From Litoditis marina (lineage: Eukaryota > Nematoda > Chromadorea > Rhabditida > Rhabditidae), in NCBI GenBank assembly GCA_964036275.1, contig OZ038435.1, positions 12,811,634 to 12,875,633 of the forward strand: 64,000 bases of DNA, written 5' to 3'. Made by a program: the position numbers and the translations under genes. The notes beneath the pieces are model-generated. The model saw only the letters and a list, made by a program, of their open reading frames with translations, was not told the DNA's origin and did no database searches. This document shows positions 39,064 through 48,799 of this stretch, piece by piece (the stretch's first letter is position 1; the number at the start of each line of letters is the position of its first letter).

Positions 39064-41050
39064 AGAACTATGAAAAATATATTATGCTTCTATTTACCTG
39101 AAAAACATATAAATGGGCATCTTCGAAAGGAATTCCATAATCCTTAGCAAAATCAGTCCAATTTCTCCGAATCAGCTGATCTTCATTAGCGTCGAAGAAC
39201 TCGGTTTTATACGGAATCCCTATGAAAACAAAAGTTCAGTAATGTATGGATATCATTTTGACAAAAATCATTAGGGAGGAGCTCACTTGAGAAATAGCAG
39301 GGCGTATTTCCAACTGGAACTAAACACATTTATGCGTCTGCTATTTTCGAGGCCGGCGCGCCTCTGGGAATGTTCTGGTCTACGGTAATTTTTACGATTA
39401 AACTTATTTTGAGCTCCGTCTGCGAAATTGCCGTGGTGGGACACTGTATCCGACCGCAATTCGGCATGGTCAGAGCACCAATTCGCTGCGTATCGCGCTT
39501 ATTTTTACGCGAATCATACGCGGAGCGTTTGAAAAGCAAAGACACAAGTTCCTTATTCGTTAAAGGTGGTCTGACAGGAACCAAATCTCGTGCCTTGCGC
39601 TCCACGGTTAATCCCGTCGCTCCAATGCAAATACGCCACAAAAACTAACTAATTGATATTTTGTGCACCAGTTAATTACAATTCATTAGCGGAGATTCGA
39701 AAACTTCGTTTTTGAGGCGTGTTCGCGTTGGAGCAAACGAATTAACCGTGGAGCGCAAGGAACGAGATTGTGTTCCTGCCAGGCCATCTTTGAAGCAGTT
39801 GTTGAGAACGCCGTGATGACTACCCGCGCCCTTTGTTAGATTTCCAGAAACTTTAATATTTTCACTAATTTTAATTGACAGGCAAAATTTTAATGTTAAT
39901 GTGACGAAAAATTCGGTGTTCGAAAATACTACTTTTACCAGCTACTCAGCGCGAAAAACCAGACAAAGTTAGAGATTGGTGTGGGTTTTTTAAACTTTAG
40001 TTCTTAGCAGAAAAAAGCGCCTCAGTAACTATAAACAATTTTCTGCCCACTTCCAGTTAAGTGTTGACAATTTCACTACTCATAATTCTGGAGTGCGAAT
40101 CGTTGATTATCGTACAAAGTTCACGATTGACACCTTGTCGTTTAGTATGAGTTGAAAAATCTATTATGAGAACGGGAAGTTTTTTGAGCATGTAACATGG
40201 TTGGAATACTTACCATGTTCTTTCAGTCGCAGAATTTCTTCTTCTTTGAATGTGTTATGTCCTGCATTGACCTAAACGAAATAATGTTTCCTAGTGTGAC
40301 ATCTTGTATGAAATTTCCAGAAATCAAATATTTGTACGCTCTTCGGAAGCGTCCGGACGTCTGGAGCAAGGAACACGCAAACCGGCAATCATTCTTACAA
40401 TAAAAGGGGCAGTGGTCAAGTGGTTAGTGTTCGGCTGTCGCTCGACAGACCGTTCGATCCCCGCTCGCCGCGGTATCTATCTGGCGGACCGCATGAGCTG
40501 GTAACAAAGCTCACCCATACTCATCTCCACCCCATTATTATATTACTAGCTCCCAGGAACAACAGAAGAATTCAATTACCCAATTGAAAACATTAGCAAG
40601 TTATTCCAAAACAGGCAAGTTTTGTGATCACTTACACATATACCCTATATACCCTTATAAGGTTCACATGACATGTATATGATCCAAACGTTCACCTACG
40701 GGCATATTACAGGCGAATTATTTATTCGAACCGGTATTTCGTTAACCCTAACAGTTAAACATTAACTGATTAACTCCAAACTTCCCCAGAGAGATATTGT
40801 GAAAGAGGGTAGAGAGGGGATTAACAAAAGCGTTAACCAGGTATTGAGGTAACCCTTAACAGTCTTTCTATACTAATTCGCTGTGCGACATTCATTAAAT
40901 GTCAGCTCGGTTAAGTTAATAATAACTCACATGATGAAAGAGTATGCCCTCCTCGTTGTAAACCCCCGAAGATGGCATGCGAGACTCGCCTTCCCGACGA
41001 CGCTTCATTTGTTCGTGTAACCAAAACAGCACACGAATAAAGCAATAAGT
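32010..41050 (-). CDS. Nuclear Myb/SANT-like protein, paralogue 2 (17 exons)
   Basis: Exons: 41,050-40,931; 40,271-40,214; 39,219-39,098; 38,980-38,920; 38,632-38,530; 37,529-37,448; 36,296-36,176; 36,032-35,962; 35,481-35,360; 34,974-34,881; 34,693-34,557; 34,324-34,185; 33,865-33,753; 33,527-33,414; 32,810-32,721; 32,467-32,328; 32,088-32,010. They give 588 codons plus TGA without interruption. Myb-like region: HNTFKEEEILRLKEHG; ANEDQLIRRNWTDFAKDYG; FWPRMCRDLPQRSAVQV; HLLFKLYKELRDWQKVAE; helix LNRSRLKCVDTHIRFL. The C-terminus has acidic SDSEEE then basic PPKKKKRKKEKHND. All exon lengths except the first equal those of paralogue 1. A possible first exon starts MSTSKLSNFTELPISPSD near 41,205-41,120, but this is speculative. 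Likely a sequence-specific nuclear DNA-binding protein of Reb1/TTF1/DMTF1 type; family not confirmed. Confidence 0.83.
33930..34041. mobile_element. Short foldback, AAAACTATTGGTTG ends
   Basis: 112 bp with inverted ends AAAACTATTGGTTG and CAACCAATAGTTTT, in the exon 12-13 intron of Myb-like paralogue 2 and absent from the matching intron of paralogue 1. A related TTGGTTGCATTTGG-rich palindrome lies at 48,545-48,715. No coding capacity. Confidence 0.7.
35035..35203 (+). repeat. Dispersed repeat with CCAGTAAAACGG core, short copy
   Basis: 169 bp matching the two outer parts of 28,130-28,690, including GTCCCGCGATTCAGTGGTAA and CCGGTTTTATCTTTACAGTG. The short form lacks the centre of the long one. 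It sits in the exon 9-10 intron of paralogue 2. Its length equals that of the satellite monomer only by coincidence; the sequences are unrelated. Confidence 0.65.
36470..36730. repeat. GCGCGGGAGCTCTC short tandem repeat
   Basis: Roughly seven degenerate units contain ACATAGGGCGCGGGAG and TCTCTCTAAC, including one longer repeated block (AGCTCTCCTTAACTGAGAGC) near 36,490 and 36,600. It lies in the exon 6-7 intron of Myb-like paralogue 2 and has no counterpart in paralogue 1. No function is suggested by the sequence. Confidence 0.75.
37769..38225. mobile_element. Foldback element with 9-bp target duplication, copy 1
   Basis: 457 bp with inverted ends GATTACGCGACAAATCC and GGATTTGTCCGTAAACC and inner CGGTCGGACAATTCCCCCCT arms. 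It is flanked by the exact 9-bp duplication GGTTGAGCC (37,760-37,768 and 38,226-38,234). Nine-base target duplications with long inverted ends are characteristic of Mutator-like (MULE) elements. No transposase is present. Located in the exon 5-6 intron of Myb-like paralogue 2. Closely similar to 41,442-41,897. Confidence 0.88.
38391..38500. mobile_element. Hairpin element, GGACGATTATGTGG family, copy 2
   Basis: An imperfect palindrome with ends AGGACAATTATGTGGACC and GGACCACATAATCGTCCT and a central AAAAATGTATTGCAGTTT. It is in the exon 5-6 intron of paralogue 2, about 165 bp from the 9-bp-duplication element. Same family as 21,478-21,588 and 42,653-42,778. Confidence 0.75.
39021..39059. repeat. 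(AT)n microsatellite
   Basis: An uninterrupted TA dinucleotide run of about 38 bases in the exon 3-4 intron of paralogue 2; the exon 4 edge lies 41 bases away. Slippage can be expected here. Confidence 0.95.
39560..39791. mobile_element. TTAAAGGTGG foldback element, copy 2
   Basis: Ends TTAAAGGTGGTCTGACAGGA and CCTGCCAGGCCATCTTT, with internal ATTCATTAGCGGAGATTCG as in 21,605-21,842. It lies in the exon 2-3 intron of paralogue 2, a different intron from the first copy. Upstream at 39,345-39,540 is a further GC-richer stretch that may belong to a larger element. Confidence 0.72.
40406..40545 (+). mobile_element. tRNA-headed SINE-like element, copy A
   Basis: The head has tRNA promoter-like boxes: an A-box-like GTGGTCAAGTGG and the B box GTTCGATCCCC, 37 bases downstream. 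The body CGCGGTATCTATCTGGCGGA then CCGCATGAGCTGGTAAC and GCTCACCCAT follows directly. The same head and body occur in inverse orientation at 54,915-55,061. It lies in the exon 1-2 intron of Myb-like paralogue 2 and is missing from paralogue 1. An internal Pol III promoter plus a fixed body of about 50 bp is the structure of a SINE. Confidence 0.7.
40725..40900. repeat. GTTAACC-rich repeat
   Basis: Clusters of GTTAACCC, ATTAACTGATTAAC and TTAACCAGGTATTGAGGTAACC lie within 180 bp of the exon 1-2 intron of paralogue 2. A longer similar block is at 42,835-43,040. They resemble the GGTTACC element at 30,752-31,007 in motif content only. Ends were not determined. Confidence 0.4.
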
Positions 41051-42439
41051 CTGCAAGGAAAAAGACCAATTTAACAATAGGAGCTCTTCATATCAAAATT
41101 TCAGAGAACGTTCGAACAGAAAATTTTTGGGAAAATAACATCGAACGTATACGTGCCGTGTCAGACGGTGAAATTGGCAATTCGGTAAAATTTGAAAGTT
41201 TCGAAGTGCTCATCACTACCTACACATGTACACTCGCTTGGTACAATTTACACATCTTATTCAACACTTTTTCTAATGGTTCGGTCGAAAAACTATATCA
41301 TTTTACTCACTAGACTTTTGAAAAGCCATAGCAAGATTACAAATAACTTATTTGAGAATTTGGTAATAATTATTACCATTAATTTTAATTAATTAAATTT
41401 AAATAAAGTAAAACCGTGATAAAATTACAGAAATGATTCGTGATTACGCGACAAATCCCCCCCGCGTCGCGGTCGGACAATTCCCCCCTCTCTCGGACAA
41501 CTCCCCCCTCAACCTATTTTACACTAGTTATGGTCATTTTTCGAAGTTAACTCATCTTATTCAAGAAGATATAGTTTATAATAGCTCTATAAGATGATTA
41601 GCATTCGTGGACCTAGTGTAGTCATTATTATTAGCCGAAAAATGACATAAAACAGTATTTAACCAAAGTCCACGGAATAACGTAGGTTTTTAACCTCAAT
41701 TCAAAGATGAAAGTGAAGTTTTCGCGTTGTAAATCGTCATATACATGCTTACTTACAGGGTAAGTCAGCATGTAATGAAATTCAAAGCATGTTCGATTAA
41801 CATCCAGGTTTTAGAGAAAAATTAGAGGGGGGAGTTGTCCGCGCAGAGGGGGGAATTGTCCGACCGCAACGCGGCGGGGGGGATTTGTCCGTAAACCATG
41901 ATTCGTGACCCGCTCCAAAAATAGTGCTCCATTGCGAATCTGAAACGCGTAACGTTCTGCACTCTCCTACAATCGCGTGGTCTCTCAATTCTGTGAGCAA
42001 TCCGCTCTCAGTATTGATTTTGTCCAATCATAGGGGATTTTACGGCGCCCTCTTTGCTTCAAATATACGAAAGAACTTGATTCTTGATCTATTTTTTCTA
42101 TTTTAGTTTTTTTATTCTGTCACTATGTCTTATTTCATTGATATTTCACCCTCAGTATCTGCGAAAATGAACGTGTGATCAACTTTCCATTTGTGCGAAC
42201 GAAATGGTTTGTTCTTGAGTTTTACGATTAATTCTGTACAACGGCAGCAGTATTTTGGACTGACTGTAATTTGAATGTTATATCCTTGTAAAAATCATTG
42301 TACCGAGAGCTTGCTTTGACGCCTACATTTGACAGAGCAATCGACGACTTGAAACGGTTAACCTGAGTTTCTGTTTCTTTCAGTTCACCGAACCGCATCA
42401 TCGTATGAAATGGTCATGTTTTACTTTATTTGTTTTCAG
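41051..42439. other. Divergent intergenic region between Myb-like paralogue 2 and arx-6
   Basis: The minus-strand Myb-like gene and plus-strand arx-6 diverge from here, so both promoters and any extra 5' exon of the Myb-like gene should lie in this 1.4 kb. About a third is taken up by the 41,442-41,897 element. I see no other gene. No TATA box or other core promoter element is obvious, as usual for trans-spliced nematode genes. Confidence 0.5.
41442..41897. mobile_element. Foldback element with 9-bp target duplication, copy 2
   Basis: 456 bp, ends GATTACGCGACAAATCC and GGATTTGTCCGTAAACC. The 9-bp duplication ATGATTCGT is exact on both sides (41,433-41,441 and 41,898-41,906). Similarity to 37,769-38,225 runs the whole length, including the non-palindromic middle (TAGTTATGGTCATTT), so the two are recent copies of one element. 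It sits between two divergent genes and may affect their promoters. Confidence 0.9.
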
Positions 42440-45281
42440 GCAGTCTCCAACTCGGGATACCAAACGCCGAACTCTTCCACTAGCGACGTTGATTTGAAGG
42501 ACAACATCAAAACCATAAAATGGTTGGTTCTTTATCAATACATTTATCTCACATTTAGATACCATGATGTCTCGCATTCGCTGTGCAATAACGCTAAAAC
42601 AACACATCACTTGAATTTGAAAGCATGTTGGTTTTGCAAATTTGCAATACACCTTAAAGGAGGACGATTATGTGCTCCAATCTCAACGCTTCAGTCATTT
42701 AAACTGCAATACATTTTTCAATTGCAGTTTAAAGGACTGACGCGCCGAGATTGGAGCACATAATCGTCCTACTTTAAAGTGTAGCTTAGTGCTTAGTAAC
42801 CTTGTTTTTTTTAAATAAACGTTCTGGGTTCTGGGGGTCAATTCTTTGTCAGAACGCGTTTTTCGTTAACCGCGCCAGTTAACCGTTAACCGAATTTATG
42901 CTTGTCATCTTTGTTAACCACTTGGTAACCGCGAATTTCACCCAAAGTACGTTGAAAAAAGGGTTACTAAAGGGTTAATAGAAAAATGTTCAACTGTAAC
43001 ACGGTTAACTCGGGTTAACTGGCAGGGTTAACGAAATTCGCGGTTTCTTGTGGAATTTGCTACTAACGTTTCCAAACTGCGAAAACTGTGTATTCTCATA
43101 GTCATATCTTTCAGAGTGCTACCCTCCAACCCTATCTCGAGGCAGTCAGACACACTCTGCAGGCTGCCCTTTGTCTCGAGCAGTTCTCATCTCAAGTCGT
43201 CGAGCGACACAACAAACCTGAGGTAACGTGCACCTTTAACTTTATTCTACTCAGCCAATAAATACTGACTGACGTGAGAAAACTGAAGTGTTTAAAATAT
43301 TCTTGGCTCGGTGCTCTGCATCTGATCGTTTGTTCCGGTTTTGATCCGAATGATTAGAACATCCAAAACAATGGACTTTATTTGTGCCAATGTCGAGGAA
43401 ATTCGCTTATTTATTATGTAAAATCATGTTTTGCCGTGTTAAATTTGAAAAACGGGTTTATTTTCTTACCACATCTTCCGCATCCTACTGGTGTATGATT
43501 TTGAAAACTATACCTTTTCCCCGCCTATCTAGAAAGTTTTAAAAACTAAATATTTCGATTGGTGATCTGTATATTCAGCATTATTTTTAGCTTTATCTAT
43601 TTAGGTGGAAGTTCGCACGTCGAAGGAACTTCTGATGACTCCAGTCATGGTTGCGCGCAACAAACAGGAACGAGTGTTCATTGAGCCGTCTGTCAATTCT
43701 GTTAGGTAAATAGAGTTTCGTGGTTTTATTTATTTCATCACTTTTTGGTTTTATGAATCTAATTTCTATTGGCTGTGGTTTTGCAAATATAACTTGTTTG
43801 AATGTGTCACACAACTCATTAGGGTCAGTGAAAAGTCAGTCAGGTTTTGAATATATGTCTGATATATAGCCATGACCATTGTGATATCGTCTGTTCAGTT
43901 TTAATCAAAAAGTAGCAAAATTGAACGAATTGTTAAAATGAGTATTCGATTCGAGAAGATTTTGCTAAAGTAGCTCATCCATTTGACGCAAAGCATTATG
44001 CATTTATGCGTTCAGTTAATTAGGTTTATTAATCATTTTTTGCTCATTTCCAGGGTGTCCATCGCCATCAAGCAATCCGACGAAATCGAGCGTATTCTCT
44101 GCCATAAATTCACTCGATTCATGTGTCAGCGAGCGGATAATTTCTTCGTTTTGCGGAGAAAACCACTTCCTGGTTGGTGTATAGACAGACGTTTACAATT
44201 GTTGGACGACTCTCTGAATTCTGTGTGACACAACGGAAAATGGTGTAACTTTCTACTTTTTGGGTGATCAAAATGATATTATTTTGTTCGTAAATAAATA
44301 ATCACCCAATTTCGGCAAATTTTTGGGTGATTATCTGAATTTTTGAGTATTTCATGAATTTTGGGTGACCAAAATTCAGACGTCGTCTAGGGTTGTATTT
44401 TGTATACGTCTGTGTATAGATTATGATAGAATATTGATTGCATTGTGCGTTTAATGTTGGATAGAAATAGAAAACAGAGTCATTCGATTTATTAGATTTT
44501 GCTTGTGCTCAATTTAGTCGTTTTACTAGTAGAAGCTCGTGTGCGTGGGAGGCAAGTGGTATGTTTTTGCCATTTGCCTTCGACAACGTTTGAGAACCAG
44601 TTTTCGATGTTTTCCGTCTCTTAAGGAGATAGGTAGTCGACTGAACCGGCGTATTTTCATATTAGTTGGGATTATAGGACATTCGTATTGGCTACATTTG
44701 GATATGTGTTGGTCTTTGTGGTGTTTTACATGAACTAAACTGAGAAAATAGAAAAATGGTTTGGTTTTCTAGCTATTGATCTACATCGAATGGTTCTTCT
44801 TTCAGGCTACGATATTTCGTTTTTGATCACCGCTTCGCACACGGAATCCATGTACAAACACAAGCTGGTCGACTTTCTTCTGCATTTCATGCAGGAAATT
44901 GACAAGGTTTGCTTTTTATAGTGTTGATTCTCTTTGTTTTGTATAGTATTGTAATAATAGTTATAGATAGTCGAGTTCGAGTGGTACATCATCATCTCAA
45001 TTGATACAACTTACAAAAATATACAACGAATTTTTGAATGAGAATTTGTGCACAACTGCCTGAGTGGATGATTCGCGTGAAAATACGCGCGATACGCAGT
45101 GAAATAGTGCTCTGATCACATATCACAAAAATTACAGTGTGTTTCAGGGTCTCACAACTAAAACTCCGCTCCCAGTTTTTTTTTCATATTCCAATGTTTC
45201 TAGGAGATCAGTGACATGAAGCTGGCCCTGAATGCTCGCGCGCGTGTCTCGGCGGAAGAATTCCTGAAGCGATTCAACTGA
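42440..45281 (+). CDS. arx-6: Arp2/3 complex subunit 4 (ARPC4)
   Basis: ARPC4 is a core subunit of the Arp2/3 complex; with ARPC2 it forms the clamp that holds the mother actin filament during branch nucleation in the cytoplasm. Coding exons: 42,520-42,522 (ATG alone), 43,115-43,222, 43,605-43,705, 44,054-44,172, 44,806-44,906, 45,204-45,281. The 169-residue product has the expected family length and near-invariant blocks: [98 protein letters not shown]. The feature starts at 42,440, just after TGTTTTCAG, a likely spliced-leader site; an in-frame TGA at 42,490 blocks any earlier start. All six coding segments join in phase. The EMC7 gene follows about 900 bp downstream on the same strand. Confidence 0.96.
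42653..42778. mobile_element. Hairpin element, GGACGATTATGTGG family, copy 3
   Basis: About 126 bp, the most symmetrical copy: ACCTTAAAGGAGGACGATTA pairs with TAATCGTCCTACTTTAAAG around AATACATTTTTCAATTGC. It lies in the first intron of arx-6 and on transcription would form a long RNA hairpin. No target duplication was fixed. Confidence 0.8.
42835..43040. repeat. GTTAACC-rich repeat in arx-6 intron 1
   Basis: About 200 bp with repeated CGTTAACC, GTTAACCGAAT, TTAACTCGGGTTAAC and GGGTTAACGAA in both orientations, giving many short inverted pairs. It resembles the block at 40,725-40,900. Probably a diverged foldback element. Confidence 0.45.
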
Positions 45282-46179
45282 GAGGGTTACGGTATCCCCC
45301 ATCTGCTCTGTGCTCATTCAGTGAGGCCGGTTAAACGCTGCCTTTTGATCTACTGATATTGCGTGTTCATAGTTGTTGTGCTCTCTCTTTTTCTCGCTAT
45401 GCTTTTCAATGACGGGATAGTTACTAGTTTGTACACATCGTCACTGTGAGCATGAATGTTTTTGTGTAAGTTTTATAAGTTCGACTTGGAGCTCAATAGG
45501 TTCTCCGTTCTCTAAATGCATCGTGTAGATAATATGACAAGTTTTTGATGTTTGCGTTTATTCATTTCTTATATAGTGTTTTATATTTTTCCGAAATTAG
45601 CTTGACTTCTTGACACAGATAATTTTAAACCATAAGGCGCAACCTATGTTTATAGTTTGTATCTTTACATTCCCGTTTGCTAGTTTGAAATGGTTTAGTA
45701 GGACGCATGAGATACACGTTTGAAATATTGAAAATTAGTGATCGTATTGTATCGCTATCACTCTATCACACCTCCAATCTATGCTCTCTTTTGTAACTCT
45801 CAATCCCTACTCTTGCTTTCTCTCTCTCTCTCTCTTCCTTCTTGTTCTCTCTCTCCTCTCTCTTTTCATCTCTGCCTCCCTCACCATCTATCTATCTCTT
45901 ATTCTACAATTATGCCCAACCCAGAAACCATACGTTGCTTTACGTCCTTCCCGTTCAAGTTCACTTGTATTTGCCGATATCCATGTGCTAATTTTTATTT
46001 ATTCATTCTGTGCAAAGTTTTATTGTCTTTATATAAACTTTTCAATTGCCATGGAAGTGGTTTCAATGTTACTGGTTCAAGCCATTCGTTTTTTGCTCTT
46101 GTTCTCTTTGCATACTACACTATCATACAAAAAGTATGCAATTATCAAGTGTTGAGTATTAATTTGTTTACTTTACAGA
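45282..46179. other. Intergenic region between arx-6 and the EMC7 gene
   Basis: Contains the arx-6 3' flank and a pyrimidine-rich tract with (CT)n near 45,814-45,860. Long open frames across 45,738-46,223 are produced by this low-complexity tract and are not called as genes. The stretch ends with TTTACAG directly before the EMC7 start. The gap is longer than the roughly 100 bp usual in SL2-type operons, so co-transcription is possible but unproven. Confidence 0.55.
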
Positions 46180-48178
46180 ATGTATTTATTTACATTACTT
46201 ATTCCCCTGGTTCTGGCCGCTGAAGACGTGGTGGTTCAGCACAAGAATGCATTCTCGGTGGAAGGAGATGTGGGTTGTAGTTGTAGTCTATACTTGTATT
46301 GAGGAAAAGTTGTAGTTTGATCTATTGTTCACAAGTTCTGAATTGGGTCGATTATGAGGCTTTGAACAGTTGAACTCTCTGGCCCATCCCCAGGGAAAGG
46401 AAAAACGGAGTATTCTTGATTTTTGAAGAGTAGTAAATAACCTCTGGTTGATGAACCCTGGTTCATCGTCCATGAGTTGGGGCTGAACCATTGATTATTG
46501 GTCCCTTCAAGACAGCATGTCAATAAGTTGAAAAGTCAAGAGCCTCCCGCATCACTGTACTTAATCTTCCAGATAGGTTTTATGAGTAAACTTGAACATG
46601 TGGCCTTCTTTAACAATAATGAATAGTTTATTCCCCACCGGTACAATATTCATGTCTTTTCCCCGCAGGTAATCTTCCCGGCGTCTTCCCATGGGAAGAG
46701 GTGGGCGGGAAACAGCCGAGTTCTCCTCAACCACGGCTCCTTCATCGGGTTCGTCAGAGAGGACGGGGGGTTCGTTGTGGACAATGTGCCCAGTGGCAGT
46801 TATATTGTGCAGGTGGGTTCACTTGGTCTAGTTAGCTTGATGCTGACACTTAGTTACGGGCCTTTACCCAGTTTTCATTGTTTTCAATGTATTTGGAAGT
46901 TCAGATTGTTCATTAACCAGCCTACGTTGGCATAGTTCTGAAAATAGTTCTGAAAAACAGTGAAATGTCAGAAGTGACGATTAATATTTGTTCACCAAAC
47001 CTTGTCAAGGTTTGGTGATCTATGCATCTATGTGTTCCATGGTACGGTTGGTGTGTATCCAGTGGTGTTTGTAGTTTGTATGTTACAGTCGGAGCTCAGA
47101 GTATCATTTTCAGATCGAAAACGTGGACTTTGTGTTCGAGCCAATCCGTGTCGATATTACCGCCAAGGGAAAGATTAGAGCCCGAAAGCTTTCGGTACTT
47201 CAGGTCGGTGCAAGTTTTTCCAAGCATACTTTAGATGTATTCGTGGTATTCTGGTATTATGCAAAAAATGTAATGTTACCGCGAGAAAATGTTCGCAACG
47301 TAAAGATATGTGTCTGAGAATCCTGAGATTTCTAAATAGTATGTCTGTTAGACTGTTAGGCGGTTGTTATAAGCCAAGGTATTATGGGTAGATAAGTTGA
47401 GAAACATAAATGATTTCTTCGCAACTGTTGAGTTTACTACTAGAGAAGCTGGCCAATTCGTGAAGACAATTTATAGGTTACTTATATTTTCCTTGTCTGA
47501 CTCATGGTTGAATGGACTTTTTTCCAGCCGAATACCGTAACCCAGCTACCGTACCCCCTGAAGATGACCGCCCGTGAACAGACGAGATATTTCCGGAAAA
47601 GAGAGGAATGGAGGGTGACCGATATGCTGGCCAACCCCATGGTGCTCATGCTCGTACTCCCACTACTGGTCATGCTCATCATACCCAAGTAGGTTTCATA
47701 TATGACTTTGTTGAGGTCGAACCTAAGAAAGACGTACCGGAACTGTTCATATTGGGTTATAGTTAGACTCTATCCATAGTTGTTCTGTGAGCGAGATATA
47801 CTGTATGAAAACCGCTCTTTCGTTAACCGAATTGATTCGGGCATACTTTTTGTAAACATGGCTTTTGACGTTGTATTTCGAAAAAATAAGTACCACCGTC
47901 CAACGAAATGTGACAAAACTATACATTTCGTTCTGTTCTCCTAAGTTTGTAGTCAGATACCCCTACGAACAATTGTGACGTGGGCTTCGATCAAACTACA
48001 AATATGATATGGTTTCAGAATGACTGCCAACGACCCTGAGCTTCAAAAGGAAATGGAGCAAATGCAGCTTCCCAAGATGGAAATGCCAGATATGGGAGAA
48101 ATGATGACAAATCTATTTGGCGGGGCGCCAAAACCAAAAAAGAAGGCAGTTGCTGCTGCCCCAGGAAAGAGAAAGTAA
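46180..48178 (+). CDS. emc-7: ER membrane protein complex subunit 7 (EMC7)
   Basis: EMC7 is a type I membrane subunit of the ER membrane complex, which inserts tail-anchored and multi-pass proteins; its lumenal part is a beta-sandwich. Exons: 46,180-46,269, 46,669-46,812, 47,114-47,203, 47,528-47,688, 48,019-48,178, giving 214 residues. Residues 1-14 (MYLFTLLIPLVLA) are a signal peptide. The lumenal part has GNSRVLLNHGSFIGFVREDG and NVPSGSYIVQIENVDFVFEP. A membrane segment lies at about 144-161 (PMVLMLVLPLLVMLIIP). The cytosolic tail is Met-rich (MEQMQLPKMEMPDMGEMM) and ends PGKRK. The ATG follows TTTACAG after one base, so a spliced leader is likely joined there. A poly(A) signal AATAAA is at 48,471. 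Identification is secure from length, topology and conserved blocks. Confidence 0.93.
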
Positions 48179-48540
48179 ACGTTTTCTCGTGTTTATCATG
48201 ATATCATCTTTTTAGTTAGTTATTGAGTTAGAATTTCGCAATATTTGTGATTTTTTGTGGTTTTCGAGCGATTTTAGCGACTTTCAATCATCATTCCTAG
48301 TCTTCTTATTATGGTGAAAACTCAGCTTGAAAGCGGGTTTCCTCGTTTCTCTTGTGTAATGTTTGATTTCGTCCTATTTGATTGTGAATTGAAATCATGG
48401 AAAGGTGTGCTCGAACAGTTTTTCACTGGTTGTTTCATTGTTTGTCTGATATAATGAAAATCCTATTGATAATAAAATTTGTGAACATTAGTTGGTTTTA
48501 CAGAGAAGGTTGTCTGACTTTAACATAGTAGTAGGGTTAT
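48179..48540 (+). other. 3' flank of the EMC7 gene
   Basis: AT-rich 3' untranslated region with AATAAA at 48,471-48,476, which should place cleavage near 48,490-48,500. Nothing else is seen. Confidence 0.6.
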
Positions 48541-48544
48541 GATA

Positions 48545-48715
48545 TGTAGGCGGTTTACACATGCAACCAGGTTGCATGTGTTAAAAAATTTGGTTGCTTT
48601 TCGAATGCAACCAAACAATCAATTTTTGTACATTTTCCTGTTTTTACTGCAATTTGGTTGCATTTGGAAAACAACCGAACTGTCTTTACATTGCAATCCG
48701 GTTGCATGTGTAATT
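48545..48715. repeat. GGTTGCA palindromic repeat
   Basis: TGCAACCAGGTTGCATGTG, TTTGGTTGCTTTTCGAATGC and GCAATCCGGTTGCATGTG are arranged as an imperfect 170-bp palindrome. It shares the GGTTGC/GCAACC motif with 33,930-34,041. Probably a MITE; ends uncertain. Confidence 0.55.
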
Positions 48716-48799
48716 GGTCCATGATATACGGCATAACTCGATTTCTGCTGTGCGAATCTGGGAGCGTTACTGCCAGCCACTGGTGTTTCTCACATAGGA

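Larger units (their letters stand above)
29530..41060. repeat. Tandem segmental duplication, copy 2
   Basis: Same gene content and orientation as 13,665-24,000. Copy 2 is longer because of insertions: the foldback at 30,752-31,007, the mobile elements at 37,769-38,225 and 39,560-39,791, the SINE-like unit near 40,406 and the GCGCGGGAG repeat at 36,470-36,730. Both paralogous genes are open. The start-to-start offset is about 15.9 kb. Confidence 0.85.

Noticed and set aside
45738..46223. 161-codon Ser/Leu-rich open frame on the plus strand
   Set aside because: It crosses a CT-rich low-complexity tract and the EMC7 start in another frame; no conserved block is seen.
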